Below, piece after piece: positions 26,198 to 33,982 of a stretch of 64,000 bases of DNA. A program made the position numbers and the translations under genes. The stretch is from Hymenobacter mucosus. GTDB taxonomy: Bacteria > Bacteroidota > Bacteroidia > Cytophagales > Hymenobacteraceae. Numbering within the stretch: position 1 is the first letter of the stretch; the number at the start of each line of letters is the position of its first letter. The stretch spans positions 248,001 through 312,000 of the forward strand of contig NZ_FZNS01000002.1 of the NCBI RefSeq assembly GCF_900188255.1, in the 5' to 3' direction. A model generated the notes under the pieces. That model searched no databases. It was given only the letters and a program-made list of their open reading frames with translations, and was not told the DNA's origin.

Positions 26198-26370
26198 GGG
26201 GCCGTTTTCAATTAGGGGCGTTGAAGTATCTGATTCAAATTTTCTCTATTCCGCCCCTATTCTCAACCGTAATCGACCATTGGCACATCTGCACCGACGA
26301 ATCCCTACTTTCCTTCATCTATATTCTTTGCCTGACCGTCTTGAACGGCTACTTCGTTCTGAATCAACTA

Positions 26371-26403
26371 AAAAGGCCTTGAACAAGATGTTCAAGGCCT
26401 TTT
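26371..26403 (-). terminator. Terminator of the DUF5916 gene
   Basis: 14-bp perfect arms (26371-26384, 26390-26403), 5-nt loop, ending in a U-tract on the minus strand, 20 bp past the stop at 26423. Confidence 0.8.
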
Positions 26404-26422
26404 ATTCTGTAGTGTTGTTGGG

Positions 26423-29047
26423 TTATGTCAGCCGGCGCTTCACCATCAGATAGTCTAGGTAGTAGAGGATTTTGATGGATAGGTTATTGTTGTGGGGGGT
26501 ATTCATGGTATTGTTCAGGTTACTGAAGTAGAGTGGAGTAGCTTCGTTGGCCTCTAGGAAAGAGGAACTAGCATTCTTCCACACAATGCTTACCTGTGAC
26601 CCGGGCGCAAACCACCACGCATATACCGCGTCCACGTTGAAGGCATTGAAGGTATTGTCGCGGTTGCGGCGGTAGTCTACCAGCGTTTCCCGGCCATCTT
26701 TACCTAGGCGGACGAAATCAGCATAGCTCACGGTGCTGGTGTAGTGCCGCATGCGGATAGTGAGCGACATCCGATTGTTAAAGGTGTAGGCTCCCGATAG
26801 CGTGTTTGTGACGGTGAGCACGCGACGGCGACCCAGTAACACATCCACCGGGGCTTTCCTCAATAGCACATTCCCGCCGAACTGCCGAATGATGGCGGTA
26901 TCCAGCGGCTGACTAAAGCTCAGGTCGCCGTTTACGTAGCCGATCTGGTTCTGGCGCAAGTTCCAGTCGAGGGCGTAGCGGAAGTTCAGTTGATTGTTTA
27001 CGCGGTAGCGCGGCGACACACTCCAGCCGTAGCCCATGCGGCGTGGGCGTGCTAGTCGGTCGTCCTCGGCGTACCAGCGCACTCCGGCACCTACATCCCA
27101 CGCCAGCTTCTTGCGGTAGTCGGAAGAAGCAAAGCCGTCTACGTTGGCATTGGCTGGCACCCGCACGTAGTAGTCGCCCAGCGGATACTGGCGGGGCTCG
27201 TAATAGTCGTTGGTTACGGGGTTGGCATCTACGTTGGCACCTACGGTCAGGAAGTTTTTAGTGAAGGTGGTGTTGAAGCCCGCGGCTACATTGGCGCTCT
27301 GGTAGCGGGTGGGCTTGTACAGCAACGAGTGGTTGAGGCTACCCCACGTATAAAGGTTGTTCACCTTCCAGAAAGGCTTGTACTTGTTGTAGCTGACGTT
27401 GAGGTACTGGCTGATGTTGTTGTTACCGAACAGAATACCCAGGTCGTTGGGGTTGTACGTGTCTGACTCGATGCCCTGCCCCAGCTGCCACGTGAAGTTG
27501 CCGCTGATTTTGCTGAGGCCCACTTGGTACTTGTAGCCGTTCTGATCGTCTATCTGCTCCTTAGAGCCAAATTGCTGGCCTCGCCGACGCGAGTACACCA
27601 AGCGACCATCTAGGGCGTAGGAGTTCTTTTTATTGGCGAAGCGAAACAGCCCGCCGGTTACGTTGGCGTCGTAGGTGGTGCCGGCCCGCGTTACATTGGT
27701 GTTGATGAGGGAGACGTAGGAGTTATTTTTTAGGCTTTGGTCTAGCACTACAATGTTGTAGTTGCTAAATGGCTGGGTTAATACCTCGCGCTGGCGCCCG
27801 TCTACGGAGTCACGCAGGGTTGCGTACACATCATTGCTGAGGGCGTTGAATACCCCCACCCCTAGCCCCTGCTTCGTCCGGCCCGATACCTTCGTGGCAT
27901 TGAGCAGGCGGGTTACGCCTGGGTTACTCACCACAGCCTCGCCGGGCCGGCGCTTGCCATCCTGGTCCATTTCTCCCTTGCGCAATTGGTTGTCCACGCT
28001 GCCAAAGCCGATGGGGGTAGCGCCTACCCGGCGGGAGTAAAACAAGTTGCCTTTGTTAAACAGCTCGGTGCCTTCGGTGAAAAACTGCCGGTTTTCGTTG
28101 TATTGCACCTCGAAAGGCGACAGGTTGAGCACTTGGTTGTCACTCTGCACCTGTCCAAAGTCGGGTACTAGGGTAGCATCTAACGTAAAGCTCTCGTTGA
28201 TACCCCACTTCACGTCGGCGCCCCCGTTGAAGCTGGTGTTGGAATTGCGGGTGCCCTGCTCATTATAGGGGTAGTGGTTCACGTAGCCCGAGATGTAGGG
28301 CGTAAGGGAAAGGCGTAACGGCGGCTGAATATCCCGGAGGCCTTGCAGCTCGCCCCACTGGTTCACGAAGCCATCAACGGCAGGCTTCACCTCATTCCAG
28401 AAGAAGTCCTGATTGTCGCGCTTGCGGCGGCGCATGAAGTTGAGCCCCCACAGCTGCTCCGGCGACTTACTGAAACGAATGGCCGAATAGGGTATTCGCA
28501 TTTCCGCTACCCAGTCGGTTCCGCGCAGGCTGGTACGGGAATCCCACACGGCATTCCAGTTAAAGTCCTCGCCCCCGGCCGGGGAGTAGCGGGCGTCCAT
28601 CTGCACCCCACCCGTCGTTACAATAAAGCTGTAGCCGTTGATTTTGTCGTGGTAGGTATCGAAAAACACCCCGAAGAAGTCGGTATTGCCCGCATCATCC
28701 CGCGGCGACAACTCCCGCATAATGGAGTCCGGCGACACATCGTGCAGTACGGCCCCAATGTATATGTTGGCGTCGTCGTAGAGCACACGCACTTCCGTTT
28801 TCTGCTTTTCGGGAATGCCGGGGTTGGGGCGGTTTTGAATGAAGTCGGTAGCAATAGGAGCCTGTTGCCACACCGCTTCGTCTAGTTGGCCGTCAAGCTT
28901 TACTAGCTCCGTGATGCGCAGGGCTTGCAGTTGGCGCTTAGGAGCTGGCACGGCAGCGGTGGCACTCGTGCTTGGAGCGGTTTGGGCCTGCACTACGCCA
29001 CTAAAGAGCATTGTGCAGAGTAGTAGGAACACACGGAGGCGGTTCAC
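26423..29047 (-). CDS. DUF5916 family protein (CBM9-like domain plus outer-membrane barrel)
   Basis: A large secreted protein of about 874 residues. Signal peptide RVFLLLCTMLFSGVVQAQ. Then comes a CBM9-like domain (KLDGQLDEAVWQQAPIATDF; VLYDDANIYIGAVLHD), and from about residue 240 the DUF5916 region, rich in amphipathic strands, which is predicted to form a barrel in the outer membrane. The family often sits near hydrolases and polysaccharide genes, but its role is not known. ATG-initiated versions extend upstream, but the signal peptide begins at GTG 29047, which I use. Confidence 0.82.
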   Translation of the reverse strand: MNRLRVFLLLCTMLFSGVVQAQTAPSTSATAAVPAPKRQLQALRITELVKLDGQLDEAVWQQAPIATDFIQNRPNPGIPEKQKTEVRVLYDDANIYIGAVLHDVSPDSIMRELSPRDDAGNTDFFGVFFDTYHDKINGYSFIVTTGGVQMDARYSPAGGEDFNWNAVWDSRTSLRGTDWVAEMRIPYSAIRFSKSPEQLWGLNFMRRRKRDNQDFFWNEVKPAVDGFVNQWGELQGLRDIQPPLRLSLTPYISGYVNHYPYNEQGTRNSNTSFNGGADVKWGINESFTLDATLVPDFGQVQSDNQVLNLSPFEVQYNENRQFFTEGTELFNKGNLFYSRRVGATPIGFGSVDNQLRKGEMDQDGKRRPGEAVVSNPGVTRLLNATKVSGRTKQGLGVGVFNALSNDVYATLRDSVDGRQREVLTQPFSNYNIVVLDQSLKNNSYVSLINTNVTRAGTTYDANVTGGLFRFANKKNSYALDGRLVYSRRRGQQFGSKEQIDDQNGYKYQVGLSKISGNFTWQLGQGIESDTYNPNDLGILFGNNNISQYLNVSYNKYKPFWKVNNLYTWGSLNHSLLYKPTRYQSANVAAGFNTTFTKNFLTVGANVDANPVTNDYYEPRQYPLGDYYVRVPANANVDGFASSDYRKKLAWDVGAGVRWYAEDDRLARPRRMGYGWSVSPRYRVNNQLNFRYALDWNLRQNQIGYVNGDLSFSQPLDTAIIRQFGGNVLLRKAPVDVLLGRRRVLTVTNTLSGAYTFNNRMSLTIRMRHYTSTVSYADFVRLGKDGRETLVDYRRNRDNTFNAFNVDAVYAWWFAPGSQVSIVWKNASSSFLEANEATPLYFSNLNNTMNTPHNNNLSIKILYYLDYLMVKRRLT

Positions 29048-29222
29048 GACAATATGGCGGGAGTAAACGTGGTGCAGAAGCAAGAGTAATTGGGTGGCAA
29101 ATTCACCTAAGTCGGCCGCTACAGGCGGGCCGTATTTAGGACGGGAGGTGGCGGAATGCAGCAATAGATGCAACTAGGGGGCTAACCGTTGCCTACTTAC
29201 CTGCACACGTAACAATATAAAA

Positions 29223-29250
29223 ACAAACGGCCGTTGCAGCGGCCGTTTGT
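29223..29250 (-). terminator. Terminator of the TlpA-like gene
   Basis: 11-bp arms ACAAACGGCCG/CGGCCGTTTGT, 6-nt loop, U-rich tail on the minus strand; 32 bp past the stop at 29283. Confidence 0.75.
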
Positions 29251-29282
29251 ACCATCAGTTAATTTTTATAATCCACTTACTG

Positions 29283-30017
29283 TCATTTATTTAACTCAAT
29301 TATTTGTAGGGATGCCTGAAACTCCGCAGGGTTGACATCTTCTGTTAGCTGCTTAGTGGCTACGTCATAGCGCATTGGTAGTGCCTGCAGAATCTGGCGC
29401 ACAAGCCCCTGCCTATCTACGAAAATGGAAATGGGATACTGCTGAGTAAATAGAGCGCAGTACGCTTTAGCATCGGCCACCTGCCGAAAGGCAAAGCGGC
29501 GTTTCTGTAGAAATGGCAAAACCTTGTCTTTGCCTTCGTAAGTCATTGCCAGGAAGACCACACTAGGATGCCCGGCTTTAAACTGGTTTAGGGCCGGTAT
29601 CTCGGCAATGCAAGGCGCACAAGTAGTGAACCACATGTTGATAACTACTGGTTGCCCCCGTAGCTGGTCTGAGTGCACCATCTTCCCCTGCACGTCTGGA
29701 AGAGAAAAAGGTGGCAGCGGCTTGCCAATGAAGGAAGCATAGCGGGCTTGGCTCTCTAACACAGCTTTGCTGGCCCCCGTCAGGCCGAACGTATGAACGG
29801 TTGTGTCGCCCTGCGTTTGGGTGGCCGTCACCTTTTTAGCAAAGCGCATATCTAGGCCCTGAGCTTCCATTTTCTGGTTGCGCGCAGCTACCATAGAATC
29901 TACTTGGGCCTCGGTGTATAGCTTGTTATTGGTGCTGCGGTACCGCACTACCTGCTGCGCATGAGCCGCCACAGATACTCCCAAGAATAATACCCCAAAA
30001 GCATACTGCTGAATCAT
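29283..30017 (-). CDS. TlpA-family thioredoxin-like protein, periplasmic
   Basis: 244 residues. Signal peptide (FGVLFLGVSVAAHAQ), an N-terminal helical region, then a thioredoxin fold with the active site WFTTCAPC (C133, C136) preceded by LPPFSLPDVQGKMV, the AhpC/TSA-like approach strand. It is likely a periplasmic disulfide reductase of the TlpA/ResA type. It lies 81 bp downstream of the BlaR1-like gene on the same strand, but a hairpin (30048-30093) stands between, so co-expression is uncertain. Confidence 0.87.
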   Translation of the reverse strand: MIQQYAFGVLFLGVSVAAHAQQVVRYRSTNNKLYTEAQVDSMVAARNQKMEAQGLDMRFAKKVTATQTQGDTTVHTFGLTGASKAVLESQARYASFIGKPLPPFSLPDVQGKMVHSDQLRGQPVVINMWFTTCAPCIAEIPALNQFKAGHPSVVFLAMTYEGKDKVLPFLQKRRFAFRQVADAKAYCALFTQQYPISIFVDRQGLVRQILQALPMRYDVATKQLTEDVNPAEFQASLQIIELNK

Positions 30018-30047
30018 GACGGTAAAGGATATGTAAAATACTACAGC

Positions 30048-30093
30048 AGGGAGCAGGCTACCCCCAATACTAGCAGGTAGCAGCCTGCTCCCT
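30048..30093 (-). terminator. Hairpin after the BlaR1-like gene
   Basis: 12-bp perfect arms AGGGAGCAGGCT/AGCCTGCTCCCT with a 22-nt loop, 5 bp past the stop at 30099. The T-tract is weak, so it may only attenuate read-through into the TlpA-like gene. Confidence 0.55.
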
Positions 30094-30098
30094 ATTCA

Positions 30099-32804
30099 TC
30101 ATTCACTTACTGAAATCTGGATGTTGCGGGTAGTGTTGCCACCTGTGCCCTCGGGAATATCCAGCAGCTTACGGTATTTATCGGCTACAGCTTGGGGCTG
30201 CTTCTTGCCGTTCACGGTCAGGCCCGAGTCGTTGAGTTGAAATTGGAAGCCTTTTTCATCGGTGCTGAGCAAGCCATCTTTGCGCAACTCAGCACGAATC
30301 TGGTCGGAGTCGAGCTTGGGCGCGCTAGGGGCCCGGGGCGGCAGCGGCACATCGGGCACGCCTGGGGCCGACGGAGCAGGTGGGGCCGGCGGTGCGGGAG
30401 GAGCTGGCATCGTGCGGCTGGTAGTGCGGCTCGAAGTCTGGCGGTTAATTACGTAGGAGTTTTTGGGGCCTAGCTTACGGCCGGTCTGCTTTTCTACCAG
30501 CTTCAGGTACTTGTCGCGCAGGGCTGCCGACTGCTTTTTACCGTTTACGGTCAGTGCAGTACCGCTCAGGCTAAACTGAAAATTGTTGTCGTCTTTGAGA
30601 ATGCCATCCTTGCGCAGTTCCCGGCGCAAAGTTTCTTCCATGCTGGTGATACCACCCCGAAGTGCGCTTCCTGTTACAGTAGTTGGGCGCCGCCCTAGTT
30701 CTGCCTCCGAACGGCGCATTTCTCCTTCGTGGCGACGCATCTCGCCTTCGTGGGCCCGCATTTCGGCTTCCAACCGCCGCATTTCAGCCTCATGACGACG
30801 CATCTCGGCTTCTAGCTTCCGGTGGGCAGCCTCAAATTCTTGCTCATTGCCACCCGCCTGCGACTGACCTTGACGGGCGTTTTCTAATTGCTCACGAACA
30901 CGGACTAGTTCTTGGCGGATTTCTTTACGCTCGTCTTCATCCAGTTCTTCATTCATCAACGTGCCCCGCAAGGACAGTTCTGCTCCCCGTAAGGCCTGTA
31001 TTTGTACTCTCTGGTTGGTATCGTTCCAGCCATCGAAGCTGCGGTTCACGCTTCCGCGCAGTTGAGGCGCAACGCGGGCCAAAGCAGCTGCTTGGTGGGC
31101 CTGCTGCCGGATGCGAGCCACTTCAGCAGTGCTCAGCGCTGAGCCGCGCAGGGTAAAATTGCGCAGCGCGTTATCGTCGAGGCGGAAATTGAAACTGGAT
31201 GGGTTGGGCCAAGTTGTACGGTTGGGTCCAGCCAGCCGAAGTACTTCTACTTCCTGATTCGCCTTCTTCCCTTTCTTCTTGCTAGTAGTACCGGTATCAA
31301 CCTGCTGCCCGTCAACAGTCAGGTTTGTTACGCGGCCCTTCTTATCCTTTTCAATCACTACCGTACCGGGACCTCCCCTACGACCGGCGCTTTGCACTAC
31401 CACTACCTTCTGCTGAGCCCGCTTACGGCGCTTTTTATCCTTATCGTCGTCATCATCGATTGACACCTCAGAGGCGATTTCCTGGTTGTCGTCTATAACC
31501 AGGGCAGGCTCTTCTTCCTGTAGCACGGGCTCCGCACTAGCGGGGGCAGGCGCCGCGGCCAGGGGAGCTAGCAGATCGGCATCGGGAAGCAGCAAGTCGG
31601 TGGTAGCGGCCGTTTTTTTACGGGTGGTATCAGCCAGGTTCGATCCTTGAAAATGCACTTGGTCGAGTGCGTCATTGTCAGCTTTCTTGTCGGTGGCTGG
31701 GCTGGGGTCGGCCATAGCTACGGCCGATGTCAGCAATACCAACCCGCCCAGCACGACGCACGCAGCCATGAAGCCTTCGGAGAAGGTAGGTGCTTTGCGC
31801 CCCTGCACTAGCCGCTTAATGCGCCCCAGCACCGAACCATCGGGCCCCAGGGCCGACATAGCAAACTGGTTGACTGGCTCGGGCACCGCGCTCAACTCGG
31901 CCAAAGCCGCCAGGGCACGAGCTACCGTGAGCGGATTGCCCCCAACGAGGGCCGTTGCCACATCATCGCAGCAGTTTTCGCGCTCGGTGCGCAGGCAGGC
32001 CGTAATAAACCACACGGCCGGATGATAGAAGAACAGGGTTTCAGCTACTGATTGCAGCAGGTTCATGAGGTAGTCGCGGCGCTGCACGTGAGCTAGTTCA
32101 TGGGCCAAGATGGCTTCCAGATAAATCGTGCTCAAGCCAGTAACCGTACCTAATGGGAGCAGCACCACGGGCCGCAAGTGCCCTACTACCACCGGGGCGC
32201 GCACCAGCGCCGACTCCAGTAGTTCAATGGGCTGCCGGAGGCCGGCTTTGGTTGCTAGGGCGGCTAGACGCTCCTGCCACTCGGCACTCAGGGGCTGCAC
32301 CCGGTAGCGACGCAGGCGCTGCACGTAGGCTAGCCCACCCAGCAGGCGTAGCGTCATTGCTAGCAACCCCAGTAACCAAGCCGTCACTAGCACGGGCAAG
32401 TTGTGGTCGAAGTAGGCCAACCAGGCTTGCAAGCCAGTGGGAGTAGCGGCTGGTGTAAGCACGGCCAGAGCGGGCGTTTCCAGCACTACAGGCACATCCG
32501 CCGCGGTTGCTGAGCTGCTGGCTTGCCAGGCGGCTTCGTTGCTGGGCCGATGATGGGCAACTGCTGCGCCTACCGTAGGAGCAGCCATATAGTAGCGCCC
32601 AAACGTCACGCCTGTTAGCAGCAGTAATACCACTAGGCCCAGGGCAGTAGTTCGGTAGCGCACTTCGGCACTATGCTGCCGTAGCAGCAATAGCAAGCCG
32701 GCTACCGCCACCGCAACTACGGCGCCTTGCCACAAGGAATGCACTAAGGTCCAGCCCAGGGCGCGTACCAGCGCGGGCGGCAAGAGTTGTTCAAGCCAGT
32801 TCAT
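30099..32804 (-). CDS. M56 (BlaR1-like) membrane metallopeptidase with coiled-coil and repeated C-terminal modules
   Basis: 901 residues. Membrane helices near 18-42, 50-67 and 135-155 precede the M56 zinc site HELAH (H235-H239), then the ECCDD-like ENCCDD block. A further helix follows near residue 340. The extracytoplasmic part has no penicillin-binding sensor domain. Instead it has a Lys/Arg-rich stretch, a heptad block of repeated EMRRxE units (about 655-702), and two copies of a roughly 50-residue module (LRKDGIL...LTVNGKKQ near 725-775, and LRKDGLL...LTVNGKKQ near 835-885). It overlaps the BlaI-type gene by 4 bp (ATGA). In this family the protease relays a signal that leads to cleavage of the repressor; the signal here is unknown. 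Confidence 0.9.
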   Translation of the reverse strand: MNWLEQLLPPALVRALGWTLVHSLWQGAVVAVAVAGLLLLLRQHSAEVRYRTTALGLVVLLLLTGVTFGRYYMAAPTVGAAVAHHRPSNEAAWQASSSATAADVPVVLETPALAVLTPAATPTGLQAWLAYFDHNLPVLVTAWLLGLLAMTLRLLGGLAYVQRLRRYRVQPLSAEWQERLAALATKAGLRQPIELLESALVRAPVVVGHLRPVVLLPLGTVTGLSTIYLEAILAHELAHVQRRDYLMNLLQSVAETLFFYHPAVWFITACLRTERENCCDDVATALVGGNPLTVARALAALAELSAVPEPVNQFAMSALGPDGSVLGRIKRLVQGRKAPTFSEGFMAACVVLGGLVLLTSAVAMADPSPATDKKADNDALDQVHFQGSNLADTTRKKTAATTDLLLPDADLLAPLAAAPAPASAEPVLQEEEPALVIDDNQEIASEVSIDDDDDKDKKRRKRAQQKVVVVQSAGRRGGPGTVVIEKDKKGRVTNLTVDGQQVDTGTTSKKKGKKANQEVEVLRLAGPNRTTWPNPSSFNFRLDDNALRNFTLRGSALSTAEVARIRQQAHQAAALARVAPQLRGSVNRSFDGWNDTNQRVQIQALRGAELSLRGTLMNEELDEDERKEIRQELVRVREQLENARQGQSQAGGNEQEFEAAHRKLEAEMRRHEAEMRRLEAEMRAHEGEMRRHEGEMRRSEAELGRRPTTVTGSALRGGITSMEETLRRELRKDGILKDDNNFQFSLSGTALTVNGKKQSAALRDKYLKLVEKQTGRKLGPKNSYVINRQTSSRTTSRTMPAPPAPPAPPAPSAPGVPDVPLPPRAPSAPKLDSDQIRAELRKDGLLSTDEKGFQFQLNDSGLTVNGKKQPQAVADKYRKLLDIPEGTGGNTTRNIQISVSE

Positions 32805-33220
32805 TGAGCGTCATCAGTTGAAGGTGGGGTAGTGTCATTCTGAATCTCGATGTCATTGAGAAGGCGCCGGATCTGGGCTAGCTCCTCGCGCGAAGTGCGG
32901 CGGTTGCCGAGGGCCTGCATTACCAGTTTCATGGCCGAGCCCCCAAAGGCTGATTCCACGAACTTGTCGAGCAGAAGGCCTTGGGTTTCCTCCTCGCGTA
33001 CAGCGGCCCGGTACACGTGGGTCTTACTGTCATCGTCGCGCAGCACCAAGTTCTTATCGAGCATCAGCTGGAGCAGCTTTAGGGTGGTGGTGTAGCCCAC
33101 GTCACGTTTGCGGCTCAGCTCATCATTCACGAACCGGACGGTGCTGGGTCCGTGCTGCCAGAGCACTTGCAGGATTTCCAATTCCGATTCAGTAGGTTTG
33201 GGCAGGAAGGATTTACTCAT
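32801..33220 (-). CDS. BlaI/MecI/CopY-type transcriptional repressor
   Basis: 139 residues. The winged helix lies at about 8-80 (PTESELEILQVLWQHGPSTV; GYTTTLKLLQLML), which is the BlaI/MecI layout, with a C-terminal dimerisation segment. It is translationally coupled to the M56 peptidase gene (4-bp overlap). The upstream region carries three near-identical 16-bp palindromes TACGAW-N4-WTCGTA on and around a predicted promoter, which strongly suggests that this protein binds there and represses its own operon. Targets beyond this operon cannot be seen in the window. Confidence 0.92.
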   Translation of the reverse strand: MSKSFLPKPTESELEILQVLWQHGPSTVRFVNDELSRKRDVGYTTTLKLLQLMLDKNLVLRDDDSKTHVYRAAVREEETQGLLLDKFVESAFGGSAMKLVMQALGNRRTSREELAQIRRLLNDIEIQNDTTPPSTDDAQ

Positions 33221-33319
33221 TGCACTAAGGGTAATACAGTACTAAGAAGACGTCTAAACTGACCGTGGCCGTTGCCCCAAGGCATTTTCCTACGCGCAGG
33301 AAAACAGGCTACCGGTTAC

Positions 33320-33335
33320 TACGAATCAGTTCGTA
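33320..33335. promoter_or_regulatory. Operator 1 of the BlaI-type operon
   Basis: TACGAATCAGTTCGTA, a perfect palindrome with arms TACGAA/TTCGTA and a 4-bp spacer. It has the same length and TAC...GTA ends as MecI/BlaI operators of Firmicutes. It falls just downstream of the -7 box, at the predicted transcription start. Confidence 0.7.
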
Positions 33336-33338
33336 CAT

Positions 33339-33369
33339 CAAACATATACGAAGCCTATCGTAGAAGCAA
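33339..33369 (-). promoter_or_regulatory. Promoter of the BlaI-M56 operon
   Basis: On the minus strand: TTG at 33369-33367, a 20-bp spacer, and TATGTTTG at 33346-33339. This fits the Bacteroidota consensus. Operator 2 fills the spacer, operator 1 follows the -7 box, and operator 3 stands just upstream of the TTG. The 5' untranslated region would be about 110 nt. Confidence 0.65.
33347..33362. promoter_or_regulatory. Operator 2 of the BlaI-type operon
   Basis: TACGAAGCCTATCGTA, arms TACGA/TCGTA, 16 bp. It lies in the spacer between the predicted -33 and -7 elements, 27 bp centre to centre from operator 1. Confidence 0.7.
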
Positions 33370-33377
33370 GCTTAATC

Positions 33378-33393
33378 TACGATTTTTTTCGTA
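33378..33393. promoter_or_regulatory. Operator 3 of the BlaI-type operon
   Basis: TACGATTTTTTTCGTA, arms TACGA/TCGTA, 16 bp, 31 bp centre to centre from operator 2 and just upstream of the -33 element. Confidence 0.65.
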
Positions 33394-33410
33394 TAATATT
33401 TCATCAAAAA

Positions 33411-33438
33411 GAAAATCAGCCTCTTACAGCTGATTTTC
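33411..33438 (-). terminator. Terminator of folB
   Basis: 10-bp arms GAAAATCAGC/GCTGATTTTC with an 8-nt loop, U-rich on the minus strand. It separates folB from the BlaI operator region. Confidence 0.7.
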
Positions 33439-33517
33439 GTGGGCTTACTCCCAAAAACGGTATTACTGATAAGCAGCGCGCCCTGGCGCCTCTACCTTCA
33501 GACCACCTAGCAAAGGC

Positions 33518-33874
33518 CTACCGGCGGCGCTCCAGGGTAATGCGGGCTCGATGGCAAATGCCTCCCAGCGGCGGGTTAAACTTAGACACGCTCACTCGTA
33601 CTCCTTCAATGTAGGGAAACTCTTCCAACACCCGGTCTAGTACGCGGTGGCCTAGGTGCTCCAATAGCCGGGCCGGTGCCAGCATCTCTTCGGCCACCAC
33701 CCGGTAAAGCACTTCATAATTTACTGTCTCTCGCAGTTGGTCCGTGGCACCTGCCGCGTGCAAATCTGTGTCAATGTAGAGGTCGACGCCGTATTTGTTG
33801 CCGATCTTCTGCTCCTCATCGTAGTAGCCGTGAAAGGCAAAAAACTCCATTCCTTCCAGTGCAATCTGGCCCAT
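33518..33874 (-). CDS. folB: Dihydroneopterin aldolase
   Basis: 118 residues, the normal length. It converts 7,8-dihydroneopterin to 6-hydroxymethyl-dihydropterin and glycolaldehyde in folate synthesis. Family landmarks: the opening IALEGMEFFAFHGYYDEEQ, the catalytic Tyr/Glu region VNYEVLYRVV, and the C-terminal VRVSVSKFNPP with the conserved lysine. Monocistronic, with its own terminator. Other pterin genes (PTPS, folE) lie at 59.7-60.8 kb. Confidence 0.93.
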   Translation of the reverse strand: MGQIALEGMEFFAFHGYYDEEQKIGNKYGVDLYIDTDLHAAGATDQLRETVNYEVLYRVVAEEMLAPARLLEHLGHRVLDRVLEEFPYIEGVRVSVSKFNPPLGGICHRARITLERRR

Positions 33875-33930
33875 ATGGTGAAACTATAGGTAGTAAACGT
33901 ATGCAGCGGGCTTGTTGCCCGCACAAAACA

Positions 33931-33960
33931 ACAAAGCCCACCCCAACAGGCAGGCTTTGT
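33931..33960 (-). terminator. Terminator of the DivIVA-domain gene
   Basis: 8-bp arms ACAAAGCC/GGCTTTGT, 14-nt loop, U-rich tail on the minus strand; 22 bp past the stop at 33983. Confidence 0.65.
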
Positions 33961-33982
33961 CTTAAGTAAATCTTGCGTGGGC

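Noticed and set aside
25415-26215. 266-codon open frame on the + strand
   Set aside because: Antisense to the dioxygenase lipoprotein, which has clear motifs; Gly/Ala/Arg-rich composition without features.
28343-28885. 180-codon open frame on the + strand
   Set aside because: Antisense to the CBM9-like part of the DUF5916 gene; no motif.
30700-30840. Minisatellite or CRISPR-like DNA repeat
   Set aside because: The repeated units encode EMRRxE heptads in the M56 protein; the DNA copies differ and there are no spacers.
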